Shown here: positions 52,401 through 61,466 of the stretch, one piece after another
How positions within the stretch are numbered: position 1 is the first letter of the stretch
How the letters are laid out: each line of letters starts with the position of its first letter
From: Pseudoips prasinana
Taxonomy: Eukaryota; Arthropoda; Insecta; Lepidoptera; Nolidae
DNA: 64,000 nt
Direction: 5' to 3'
Assembly (NCBI GenBank): GCA_951640165.1
Contig: OX621247.1
Coordinates: forward strand, 32,028,001 to 32,092,000
Notes under the pieces: generated by a model
Databases searched by the model: none
What the model was told of the DNA's origin: nothing
What the model saw: the letters and a program-made list of their open reading frames with translations, nothing else
Program-made: the position numbers and the translations under genes

Positions 52401-55400
52401 TGTTCTAGTATTAATTAATTCTAAGCTGTAACTAGTGCATGCGGTGTTAACCTATAATTAATTGTTGCACCTGACAATTTGCCTGTAATTAATGTAATTT
52501 ATTTATGTATCGTGTAAACAATTGTTAGTTGACCTTAAATAAAATAAATAAATAAACCAGAGATGGTGAGAAGGATGCTTAGCCAAGATTTTTTTCAAAA
52601 AGATGTGTTAGTATATACTAACACATCTTTTTGAAAAAAATCTAAAAATAATATCAAGTAATTTAATTAAGTATGTGTTTAATTTAATTTTTATTATTTG
52701 ATTTTAATTTAACCACATACCACATTGTTTGAGTGTGTACAATAAAGAGTATTCTATCTATCTATAAAATAAAGATTATTCTATTCTATAGATTTGTTGC
52801 AATGTTTTATTTGTGGAGGAGACCTATTAATGGCTCTCTGTTATGTATAACATATAAAGCTAAAATGTCACTGAAAGCTGTTGGTCTTCCTAAGAGAAAT
52901 AAATAAAATAAATAACACACTAGCAGTCTCAACCATACAGTTGTATGGTTGAGACTGTTACCAGTTACTACAGGTGAGGCTGATAGTTTGAAAGGTAATT
53001 GTTTAACCTGCCATCTTATTTCATGAATCCCATAAAGGTGCCGTCAGGTATTAGTTGCTCAAATAAAGCTTTTGGTTGAGAGCCTTCTGCGCTAGCCAAC
53101 TACTTGTTGTCTTCAATTTTTTTATTTAAATTTTAATATAATAGTACTAAAATTAAAACTAATAGCTTAGTAACTTGTTTTTATTTAAAGGATTTTAAAT
53201 AATATATGTGATAACACAGACTATATGACTGACTATGTTTATGTACTGCATAGTAAGCTTGACAAGTACAATTGTATGTTAATGCCCAAATGCTGAATAA
53301 TTTGTATTTATTCATTTCATTCTACCTACACTGCTTGTAGTCTTCAATTTTTTAATTTAAATTTTAATATAAGAGTACTAAAATTAAAACTAATAGCTTA
53401 GTAACTTGTTTTTTGTTTGTATTTATTTAAAGGATTTTAAATAATATACGTATGTGATAACACAGACTGCATGACAGACTATGTTAATGTACTGCATAGT
53501 AAGCTTGACAAGTACAAGTGTATGTTAATGCCCAAATGCTGAATAAATTGTATAATTTCATTTCATTCTAGCTACGCCACAATTTTTATAAATTGCTATA
53601 GTACCTTGTCTTAAGTAGATATATTATAATTAAGAGTTAATGGCTCACATATGGTTATGGTTTACTTGTCATTAGAATATGATATTCAGATTCAGATTCA
53701 GAAACTTTATTGTGGATCATAGGTAGGTACAAAATACAGATGTTGAACAATATTTTAAGATCAGCCATGTCCCTTTGGGCATACAATAATTAACACACAA
53801 TTAAAACAATAATGACATAACACTATGTCAATAAATTAATAAAGAAATATAATATGTCAAATTTAATAATAGTCAATTTATATAATTAAAAATAATAATA
53901 ATTAAGATTTCTACATAAATTCGATCTCAGGTATACATAATGTCAGGAATAGTCCTGACATTATGTATACCTGAGATCTAGAATACTGTAATGCATCATG
54001 ATTGGGTATTTATTACATCAGAGTTTTATCAGTCAGAAAGTCTTTTACAGAATCGTAACATTTGTTTACCAACAAATCATGGAGTCTTTTCTTAAATACT
54101 TTCATTGCTGTTATTGTTCTAATAGCCTCCGGTATATGATTAAATATATGTGAAACTGAGCAAAATAAACTTAAGGATATATGCAGTGATTACCCTAGTA
54201 TCAGAGTTGTTTAAGCCTCCCAATAGACCTTTAACATGGCTTAACAACTTTGTCTTACCATTGACTACAACAGGGACCCTGAATAACTTTGGTGGTCATT
54301 CATCAACTGACTAAACACATTACGTATAGAACTGTACATAAGTGTGTTCAATTCATCTCTGTGAGTACCTACTTGTAATATATTTTAGTTACATATTCTG
54401 GTATAGAGGGAGAGTTAAGATGTTTTTGTGTATTTCGCTAGTGTGTGTGCATTGTTCAGTTAAATAGGAAAAGCTACATAACATGTGTGTGTGTGAGAAA
54501 TTTAGACTTAAATAATTTTTCTCATAATAACTTACATTAAAATACAAAGTAAAAAAATTGTCTATGATTTTACCTCTGTGTTGAAAGTGACACAATTACA
54601 TTTATTTGATACATTCTTCATTATACCATATACAAATATATTTTAAGTTTGGTTTAGAATGTACAAATCTTACAGCAGTTTTTATATGATTTGGTAGATT
54701 ATTGAACAGCTGTGTTCCCTAAAATAATAGAGTAAGGGGCCTCAAGAACTTTTATAACATCACTATAAATAATCACATCCCTATATATGATGCTTAGCTT
54801 CCCTCCACAGCCTATGGTAGCCACTTAACATCATAGGCCATGGTCATATTGATTATGTGACAAGTCATTCCATTCAGAAATCACATTTTATTTTTACTAT
54901 AAACTACTTTGCAATGGCATCCCTGTCCCCACACCATTATTGCCAAAGGCCTTCTCCAACTTACTTCATTACTCTCCATCATTAACAGCTCTTGTTGATT
55001 GCTTAACAAGCACAATTACAAGACAAACAAACTAATACCTCTTCAAGGTTGGTGTCACACAACCAACCCTCTGTGCTTAGGTTACATTGAAATTAAGGAA
55101 ACACCAACAAACTGCTATACTGCAAGAGTAGCTGAAGTTGGCCTATAAGCATAGTTCCTGAATGATCTTATCTTGCTGTAAGGGCCATTCTAGACAGCCA
55201 AGCTTTTCATGTCTCTTGGGCAAATGGATGGAACTGAACTGGTTCAAATAGTCAAACCAGGTCACACATAATGACCCCCTCAATAGGAAACCAACCTCCA
55301 TACAGTGTAAACAATTGTTGAAATAAATCAAGCAACTATTTGCTGTAATTGGACACTGTTAACTGGTAATAACTGGTCAGTTAGTTACTAAGACTCTAAC

Positions 55401-55842
55401 TGTATATTAGCTGTTTGATGGTTCTTAATAAGCCAACATGACAAAGTGTAAGATAATTTCTAGATATAAACAAATAGTAAATACCAAGTTCGAATCGGGT
55501 TACGTAAAACTATTACCACTTCAACATTACGAAATTAATAAACCTAACAAAGTTAATAAAAAAAACACTTGCTTGAATATCAGTCATTGTTTTGTAAACA
55601 TAACCTCAAAATAGACAACAGACTTCTAAATTGTACCAACCTAAGTTATCAAGGCAATCGTTTCTCCTGCGTTCACATTCACTCTCATCCATCTCCGAGC
55701 TATCATCAGAATCGGGTTCATCAGCTTCTTCAGCACTGGAATCTCTATCAGGGCCTCTTGAAGAGCCGTTGGAGCGATCTGTATCTCCACCAGACAAATC
55801 CCCATCCCCATCACTGTCTCCCTCCACTTTCATTGACGGCAT
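46387..55842 (-). CDS. BRMS1L: BRMS1/BRMS1L homologue (5' three exons)
   Basis: Family role (known): nuclear subunit of the Sin3-HDAC corepressor, linked to Sds3; it tethers deacetylase to repressed genes through a coiled coil. Seen here: three coding exons, joined 55842-55641, 50574-50424 and 46480-46387, giving about 149 codons without a stop. The N-terminus is acidic and Ser-rich, followed by DSSEMDESECERRRNDCLDNL, then NLERQFSVLREQLY, EYLGPLRRLQENMRIR and IEVAGILKNMRIENIKHKF, which follow the vertebrate BRMS1L sequence in order. All three phases match at the joins (split codons GCT and AGG). The region corresponds to roughly the first half of the coiled-coil part; downstream exons with the C-terminal domain were not found. 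Introns of 5066 and 3943 bp are full of transposons. Confidence 0.88.
46577..46800 (-). mobile_element. repeat H copy
   Basis: TTAATCCCGTAGACTTTAAA and AAGCGCTTGTAAACAGTCAG on the plus strand. Confidence 0.7.
46815..47040 (-). mobile_element. repeat D copy
   Basis: Minus strand GTAGAAGTAAGCCCGACGG, GAGGACGGGCAGCAGCTTCC and CATCCCGTCTGCCAAGCGG. Confidence 0.7.
47041..47979. other. intronic spacer
   Basis: AT-rich; a LINE 3' end piece (TTCTCAAGTAAGTGAAATC...CAGTAATAAATAG) lies at 47668-47720. No exon seen. Confidence 0.4.
47980..48166. mobile_element. GC-rich MITE-like element
   Basis: Inverted ends GGGACTCCCACACTAGCGTC and the reverse complement of GACGCTAGTGTTGGGAAAGCC. The GC-rich interior gives overlapping open frames (104 and 72 aa) that I regard as chance. 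Confidence 0.5.
48277..48428. mobile_element. 152-bp hairpin MITE with TTAA target
   Basis: Flanked by TTAA (48273-48276, 48429-48432). Arms GGGGCCTTTTATAGTCCACT... and ...AGTGGACTGTAAAAGGCCTC are nearly perfect complements almost to a 6-nt loop (GTGAAC). TTAA suits piggyBac or Kolobok mobilisation. Confidence 0.85.
48535..48625 (+). mobile_element. repeat F fragment
   Basis: GAACAAGCCTGATGGTAAAT and GATCTCCGCTGACCATGAGC. Confidence 0.5.
48631..48753. mobile_element. palindromic repeat W, copy 2
   Basis: AAATCATTCGCTCAATCAGC, TGACGTCAGAAATGGTCCGG and GAAGCCGATTAAACGAATG correspond to the 23.2-kb copy. Confidence 0.7.
48783..48968 (-). mobile_element. LINE L 3' end nested in SINE B
   Basis: (GAA)n tail on the plus strand, TACACTTTATTGCATAAGC and AAAAGCGATCTCCTCCAGGC; 7-bp duplication GTAAATG at 48776-48782 and 48969-48975. 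Confidence 0.85.
49071..49372 (+). mobile_element. Helitron nested in SINE B
   Basis: TCTATACATATAATAAATTC to CACAGCTA. It sits between GTGTAA and TTATCTAT, the exact SINE B sequence, with no target duplication. The final G of CTAG is lost. Confidence 0.9.
49641..49950 (+). mobile_element. SINE T copy
   Basis: ACTGCTTCGTTGGTATAGCT head with GGGTTTTAATCCCGGGTCGG arm, then GTCCTGTACCGACCGGACC and AAAGTGCCCCTGTGTTTGCG. Confidence 0.7.
50145..50414 (+). mobile_element. repeat D, young copy at a splice donor
   Basis: Nearly identical to 21640-21900. Its (GAT)n tail ends about ten bases from the exon 2 donor of the BRMS1L-like gene. Confidence 0.8.
50424..50574 (-). CDS. BRMS1L: BRMS1L-like exon 2
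   Basis: 151 nt: two bases of a split Ala codon, 49 codons (NLERQFSVL...LQENMRI), two bases of a split Arg codon. Acceptor TTCCAG at 50575-50580 after a T-rich TTTTTCTAACAATTCCAG; donor CAG/GTAACA is weaker than consensus. The encoded peptide matches NLEKQFTDLKDQLY...PLATLQENMQIR of BRMS1L in order and length. Confidence 0.92.
50633..50756. mobile_element. TA-target MITE G, copy 5
   Basis: CAAACGCCAGTACACCAGCT to GATGTGCTGGCGTATG; TA at 50631-50632 and 50757-50758. It abuts repeat H. Confidence 0.8.
50757..51703 (-). mobile_element. repeat H interrupted by a pogo element
   Basis: H sequence 50757-51048 and 51623-51703; the latter (GGTCGCGCTTTAATGCTACC) equals the inner part of the 25.8-kb copy. 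Confidence 0.75.
51049..51622 (-). mobile_element. pogo/Tigger deletion derivative
   Basis: 574 bp. Ends CAGTAATACGCCGCTTTACG and GCGTAAAGCGGGGTATTACTG form inverted repeats; TA flanks both ends and the empty site AAGGTATCATTATGACGG exists at 37970. A minus-strand remnant of the transposase start reads MSPIKKKDRKSVTG and, one frame over, KIMENGGKVTIVGRDCG then LSESTVR, the CENP-B-type N-terminal helix-turn-helix. The DDE domain is absent. Confidence 0.88.
51704..52586. other. intronic spacer with retroelement tails
   Basis: A tRNA-like minus piece at about 52060-52135 and an A-rich retroelement end (GTTGACCTTAAATAAAATAA) at about 52400-52558. Confidence 0.4.
52587..52642. repeat. 56-bp perfect palindrome, no loop
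   Basis: 28-base arms starting GATTTTTTTCAAAAAGATGT meet at GTAT/ATAC with no spacer and no mismatch. Confidence 0.95.
52643..53024. other. retroelement tails
   Basis: ACAATAAAGAGTATTCTATC at about 52740-52790 and TCTTCCTAAGAGAAATAAAT at about 52888-52915 look like 3' ends of unrelated retroelements. Confidence 0.4.
52924..52957. repeat. perfect hairpin, 16-bp arms, 2-nt loop
   Basis: CAGTCTCAACCATACA, GT, then the exact reverse complement. Confidence 0.9.
53025..53570 (+). repeat. repeat P with a 230-bp tandem duplication
   Basis: CATAAAGGTGCCGTCAGGTA start; the 3' part occurs twice in tandem (about 53105-53312 and 53336-53552), both with GTACTAAAATTAAAACTAAT and CAAATGCTGAATAAATTGTA-type ends. 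The two units differ by few bases. Confidence 0.8.
53683..54180 (-). pseudogene. CR1/Jockey-type LINE 3' end
   Basis: Minus-strand frame gives IFNHIPEAIRTITAMKVF, KKRLHDLLVNKCYDSV and a stop at 54013-54015. This is the C-terminal tail pattern of these LINEs. The 3' UTR ends CACAATAAAGTTTCTGAATC with repeated TCTGAA. The 5' part is gone. Confidence 0.7.
53923..53978. repeat. perfect hairpin, 26-bp arms, 4-nt loop
   Basis: GATCTCAGGTATACATAATG... and its exact reverse complement around ATAG, inside the LINE 3' UTR. Confidence 0.95.
54196..54325 (-). mobile_element. SINE Q fragment, diverged
   Basis: TCAGAGTTGTTTAAGCCTCC, AACATGGCTTAACAACTTTG and CTTTGGTGGTCATTCATCAA on the plus strand match the 42.4-kb copy. 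Confidence 0.6.
54326..55140. other. intronic spacer with possible LINE remnant
   Basis: A minus frame at about 54650-54730 reads GTQLFNNLPNHIKTAVRF, like a LINE ORF2 tail. The rest is unassigned. Confidence 0.4.
55641..55842 (-). CDS. BRMS1L: BRMS1L-like exon 1 (start codon)
   Basis: 202 nt from ATG (55842-55840, context CTAAAATG) to donor TTAG/GTTGGT at 55640. It encodes 67 residues: an acidic low-complexity N-terminus (Asp/Glu/Ser-rich, as in the family) and the conserved SSEMDESECERRRNDCLDNL, which is nearly the vertebrate motif. The start is chosen as the first ATG in an open frame with a family-like acidic leader. Confidence 0.9.
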
Positions 55843-57467
55843 TTTAGAGGAATGGAATTAATTCACTGAGTTAAAAGCTCTGGATTGGGAGAAAACAAAT
55901 TTGTAAATTTTCGCTCCCTTTACTAAGTAGGACGTCAGTTGTCAAACAATTATGACGTCAGAAGTGTCACTGTCAATTATTGTGCTGCCAATTTTTAACG
56001 TGCGTCATAAACGAGGGCCCATTTTTCAAACTTTTGTGAAACATAGTAAGACTTTTAGGAAAATTAGTTAAAAATAATTAAAACTTAAAGCAAAGGGCCA
56101 CCAATTTCTTAAACGTGAATTGAAACTGTTATGATTAAATAACTTGGGCCCTCAATCCTGACGCATGCATAAAGTGGCGTAGTCTAAATCTCTGTAAGTA
56201 CTATCTCTGGGTTTATAATTTTTATTTAAGAATTTAGTTAAGATTTTCTTAAATATTTAAAGATATTCTCTAATCTGCAGAATATTTCATTACAGATTTA
56301 TAGCGGTATATATTGGGCCCTCAATTCATTATTGTCTGAACTGAGGAATCTGCAAAACATGATTTTTTCTGAAGAAATACATAAATACGACTTCACCATA
56401 TTTTACTTAGATGCTCAAGTGAATAAGTTAAAAAGAAAAAAACGACATAAAAGTCAATTGGTAAGAAGTAAATGAAAGTTGAATTTTACTAAAATATCAG
56501 AACTGAGCGCCCAATATGTTCAACTTTATTGACTAGGCTCAACCTGTTAGATTAGCGCAAATTATAATAAAAGTTTTAACTATTTCTTAACTAAAATATG
56601 AAACATCGTTCGTTCCTCTAAATTACATACTTTAAGAGAAAATTGATTATCAACTTTTTCTAGTAGAAAAATTTGTAGACTAGACACAAATTATTATTTT
56701 TATGGACAGATTGGTATTTACCCTCACACAAGTTATTGTAAGGCAATAAGAAAATACTTGTTTCTTGAACTGTCGGAAGTGATTGTGTTTTGTGTCGTGC
56801 GGTAATTTAATAGTATAAGTGCTAATTATTAATAATATCAGTGTTTCAGTTTTGTGATATCGAAGGAAGTACCTAGATTGATATGATACCTAGATATTGC
56901 CTATTTCATTTGAAGAAGAGCAATCAATCATCTATTTTCCCTATATTAATAATGTTGCTGATTCATCGTTATCTAGAATGAAGAATTAGGTTCTGGGTTT
57001 AAAGTTAAGTGAACCTATATAATTATATGTTTTCAATGAATTAATTATTGACAGTAAAATAAAAAAAAATATCGAAGAATGGTGGTAATATAGTTTTATC
57101 GATGGGTTAAACAACAAATAGTCAATAGAGTTATTTAATGTATGTAAACAAAGAGTATTCCTTTAAATTAAACCTTAGGTGCATGGCATAGATAAAGAAA
57201 TATATTATTTTCTTTTCTTTATTATGTCATGTCAAATTATACTGTCATATGAAAATTTTAATCAAATAGAAAATATCGCATTTGTAATAATAAACATTAA
57301 AATTAAATGTCGTTTCTTTTGGAGAAAAAGCAACGCATTGTTTTATTTTAAATGCCAACGGTGTCCTACGAATAGGTAAAAAATTATAGATATCTTATAA
57401 TATGTATATTCGATTGGTGTACCTACATTGTAACGGTGAACAAGAACAAGACAAAAGAACAAATAAT
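55843..57467. other. upstream region of the BRMS1L-like gene
   Basis: Probable promoter lies in the first few hundred bases; no TATA box is evident. Farther out the sequence is AT-rich with no gene recognised. The tetramer GGGCCC-like TTGGGCCCTCAAT occurs at about 56147 and 56314. Confidence 0.4.
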
Positions 57468-57495
57468 GACGGTCACCGTTGGTAGTGCTCCTGCC
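57468..57495 (+). mobile_element. SINE A head fragment with deleted A box
   Basis: GACGGTCACCGTTGGTAGTG then CTCCTGCC; seven bases (AGCCTAG) of the head are missing. Confidence 0.65.
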
Positions 57496-57797
57496 AGTCG
57501 TATTTAATACGCTTACGTGAGCCCTCTCGAAAAATGTGTTTTTTAGAGGCGACCTAATGGACGACCTGCCTTCTCTATAGCACCTCTAGCACCTTAAACG
57601 ATATTTGAGCTTATCGTCACATATTGCCTCGGCATGTTGGACACTGGGGCGTTCAGGTCGGAATAATAAGCCACGCCTTGGCTGCAGCGACCGCACTCTC
57701 CTCATTTCGTATTGCGCACGCGAAATTCCAGATATTAAAATTGCGCGCCAATATTAATTGGAATGGATCCATTTTAATTCAATAAAGTATGAACCTA
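57496..57797. other. unassigned GC-richer segment
   Basis: 57500-57720 is GC-richer (GGCGACCTAATGGACGACCT, GACACTGGGGCGTTCAGG) with no clear frame. Confidence 0.35.
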
Positions 57798-58090
57798 AGT
57801 AATAAAAAATCTAAAAACTAACAAATAACTACAATCTAAGTAATAAAAAATCTAAAAACTAACAAATAACTAAAATCTACTTAATGCAATTAAAAATGTT
57901 ATCGTTTTAATCCTATAATAACTAATAAAGTAGTAATAAAAATCGAAAAACTAACAAATAACTATACCTAATCTACTTAATACAACTAAAACAACTATCG
58001 TTTTAATCCTATAATAACAAATAAAGTAATAAAAATCTAACAACTAACATATAACTATAATCTACGTACTACAATTAAAAAATTTATTGT
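57798..58090. repeat. tandem repeat, ~90-95-bp unit
   Basis: AAGTAATAAAAAATCTAAAA, ACTAACAAATAAC and TATCGTTTTAATCCTATAAT recur in order; about two full units plus two partial ones. Confidence 0.8.
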
Positions 58091-58296
58091 TAGAAATACC
58101 GGAAAATGGAATATCGCATACGCAAACCGAAATTTGAGTACAAAATTTGCTCGGAAATGCAACGCTTACATCACCTCGGTCGAAATGCGGTGAAAACATC
58201 AACTTCGTGCGGACACCGGGCCGCGCGAGCGGGCACACGCGACAGACGTATCAATTGCTTGAAAAATATAAGTGTTTTTACGACTGACATTCAGTG
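58091..58296. other. unassigned
   Basis: Includes a CpG-rich patch (GGACACCGGGCCGCGCGAGC) at about 58212. A 66-aa open frame has no recognisable domain. Confidence 0.3.
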
Positions 58297-58418
58297 TTTA
58301 TTTTAAGGTTAACCCGAGGTCCTAGACAAAAAATGTCCAGATGATGTTCGCCTTACTTTTAGGTAATGTATACGATGGAAATGAAAAACTAGCCATTTAT
58401 AAGAATTTTCATTTTTCC
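58297..58418 (+). repeat. repeat S, left copy
   Basis: AACCCGAGGTCCTAGACAAA to GCCATTTATAAGAATTTTCA, the same orientation as 63538-63655 on the other side of the LINE. Confidence 0.85.
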
Positions 58419-58820
58419 AGTCCAGTCCTAACTCCTTTGCACACCCTACAGTAAACAGCCCGCATCAAATCACGAAAAAATTACAAGTCCCTGGTAGTGT
58501 TCTACCTTCAACTAGGAATATCCGTCGATTGGTGACCCGTAGCGGGAAAAAGATCAGAGTAAAAAATAATTGTATTAACGTGTTCTACACATTAGCATTG
58601 AAAAAAAAAAAGATTTTCGAAACTTTTCAGTTTTCATGATTTTTTTCTGTTCTTGGCTGACCTTTGATACGCTTTTACCGGAAAACGGCTGGCGCTAGCC
58701 AAAAAGTGATAAGACTGAAAAAAGTTTATTTTTTTTCAAAATATTAGTATTAGTAAAAAAAAAATTCTCGAAAATTTTTCTGTTTGACTTTCAGTGCTGC
58801 TAAGAAGAAGTGCTCATTGA
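58419..58820. other. spacer
   Basis: AT-rich with A and T homopolymers; nothing recognised. Confidence 0.4.
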
Positions 58821-59016
58821 AAATGAAAAAGTCATTTATTCCGTTAAAACATTACATTTGTGTGGAATCGTCAATTTTTTTTTTACCCTACCGTGCAGTG
58901 CATGACGTGGCAGCTACTGAGAAACACTGCCAGAAAACTCAGTAGGAATCCTTTTTTAAAATATTTATTTCTTACATAAAATTACATTGTATTTAAATGT
59001 GTTAATTTAGAGCGAC

Positions 59017-61461
59017 TCAATACCAAGCTGTTTTGTCACTTAAATAATCAGAAGTTTTGTAGAAAGCCCTGCTACACAATTTGGCTTTTATAATTCTTTT
59101 AAACTTATTCATAGACATTTCTCGGATATCATTGGGAAGTTTGTTATAGAATCTTATACATTGCCCCATAAAAGAGTTACTTACTTTGTGGAGACGGGTG
59201 GTATGTAACACAAAGTTATGCTTATATCTAGTATTTATATTATGAGTATCACTCCTTTTACAGAAGGAGTCTTTATATTTATGCATATAAATTAGATTAT
59301 CATAAATATACTGACATGCCACAGTCAGAATGTTAATCTCTTTAAACTTACTTTAAACTCAAAGATTCTCGCGGACCAAGTTTATATATCGCTCTTACAG
59401 CTCTTTTTTGCAATACAAATATGGTGTTAATGTCCGCAGCGCTACCCCAGAGAAGAATTCCATAGGACATTATACTATGAAAATAACTGAAATAAACCAT
59501 TCTAGCTGTATCCACATCAGTAAGCCGTCTTATAGTTTTAACAGCATATGCAGCAGAACTTAATTTGCCTGATAGTTTTTCTATTTGTGGGCCCCATTGT
59601 AGTTTTGAATCAATTGTGATACCCAAGAACACAGTTGACTCAACAGGGGTCAATCCAGCCCCATTAAGCTGTACATTGGTAGCCACCTGTTTCACATTAA
59701 GTGTAGAGAATTTGATGACTTTAGTTTTCTTGTCATTTAGCAAAAGATTATTAGCATTAAACCAATGAACAACTTTAGAGATTGCGTCATTTACTTCGTC
59801 AAAATTGCGTAATTGTCGAATTATTTTAAACGTCAATGAAGTATCATCCGCAAACAAAACAATCTCATGTTTATCCCTTACATAGTAGGGTAAGTCATTA
59901 ATATAGATTAAAAATAAGAATGGGCCGAGAATCGATCCCTGTGGAACGCCCATTACCACTGGGGATCCCGCAGATTTTTTACCATTTATATCGACCTTCT
60001 GAATTCTATTGCCCAAGTAAGAAGTCAAAAGTTCGAGAGCCTTGTTCCTGATACCGTAGTGGTGTAGTTTCCTGACAAGAGTGTCATGATGAACACAATC
60101 AAATGCTTTGGACAAATCGCAAAAAATACCTAATGCATCCTGCGAGTCCTCCCAAGCCGCGAATATACTTTTTAACAGATTGACTCCTGCATCTATAGTT
60201 GAACAACCCTTCGTGAATCCAAACTGTTTCCGATGAAGTAAATTATGTATATTAAAGTGACTGAGCAACTGTCTAAGCATTAGCTTTTCAAATATTTTAC
60301 TTAGAGATATTTTTTATAATATTTTTTAAGTACAACGATTTAGCAATGGAACAGGCTCTTCGAAAGGTTTTGGCATATTGTTTTACATGTTCTAGAAAAG
60401 TCGTATTTTGATTATAGGATCTTTCTTCATACAATTTATATAATTGATTGCGACTTTTATAAATTCCTGGAGTTGCCCAATCACAGAACATCAGACGGTT
60501 ACTTACAGACAACTGTTTGGGTGTGAATATTGAGCAGAACTCACCATTAATCAAGTTGAATAAAGAGTTGTACAAGTGATCCGGATCACTATGATAGGGC
60601 AACAATGCCAGTTTTCTTGCTATATTATATTTACATATTCCTAAACGGCTTTCACTATATGGTATGTAACTTATTTGTGTACTTTGAACCTTTGGAGAAT
60701 TTGAAAAAGTGACCAACTGACCAGAATGATCTGACTGAATCTTATTAATTATTAATTTATTTAAAGGTTTTGCAGAGCTAAATATATTGTCAATGCATGT
60801 AGCACTTGTGGCAGTAACTCTAGTTGGTTCTGTAAAGTTGTGATGTAAATTAAAGGATTTAAACAAATTTAAAAAATTACAACTTGTTGAGTTTTTCTCC
60901 AAAATATTTACATTAAAATCTCCACAAATGATAACAGTTTTATGGCTATTAGATAACTTATTTAAGGCATCCTCCATAATGTCTGAAAAGGTATCAAATG
61001 GTGCACAAGGAGGTTTGTAAAGACTCAACACATGAAATCTCTACTACTCGCTCAACAGAGAGGCTCACAACATCACTTCTTTCTTTAAACTTCAACAAAT
61101 TATTAATTAATATTAGAGAGCCACCATGAATATACTTTTCCCTGATGAACGAGCTTGCAACCTGGTGACTATTGAAGCTGGAAATGAATTGATGGGGTTG
61201 TAGCCAGTGCTCAGTTAAACATAAAATATCAATATTGCTACAATTCAAAAACAACTCCAATTCTAACTCTTTCCCCATCAAACCTTGAATATTTTGATGC
61301 ACCAGGTTGATACAATTTTTTTGGTTTTTCTTATTGTAGGCATTTATGTTTGATGGGTTCACATTATTTTCCATTACAAGATCTGAACATTCCTTATCTA
61401 GCTTGACTGTACAATTAAGATTTGAAGTTGCTATTATGCAAGAGTGATTATCTATTGTCAT
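59017..61461 (-). pseudogene. LINE ORF2: endonuclease plus reverse transcriptase, broken
   Basis: The endonuclease half starts NLVHQNIQGLMGKE with ILCLTEHWL, continues with ICGDFNVNI and ends with SDHSGQLVTF. The reverse transcriptase half has KQFGFTKGCSTIDA, CDLSKAFDCVHHD, GVPQGSILGPFLFLI and the catalytic FADD. The C-terminus is FYNKLPNDIREMSMNKF then YLSDKTAWY. Lesions: a frame change in the endonuclease at about 61025; an internal deletion and frame change at about 60285-60300, which removes the first reverse transcriptase motifs (the sequence jumps from the linker to SKIFEKLMLRQL); and a frameshift at about 59350 next to a small AGTTTAAAG duplication. The protein cannot be made as one chain. 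Confidence 0.9.
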
Positions 61462-61466
61462 ATCAG

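Larger units (their letters stand above)
50575..55640 (-). other. BRMS1L-like intron 1
   Basis: 5066 bp from GTTGGT to TTCCAG. It contains MITE G, repeat H with a pogo element, repeat P in tandem, a LINE end, a 5S-like SINE and three perfect palindromes. Confidence 0.85.

Noticed and set aside
58106..58306. 66-aa frame with a CpG-rich patch
   Set aside because: No domain, no start context of note and no homology that I can recognise.
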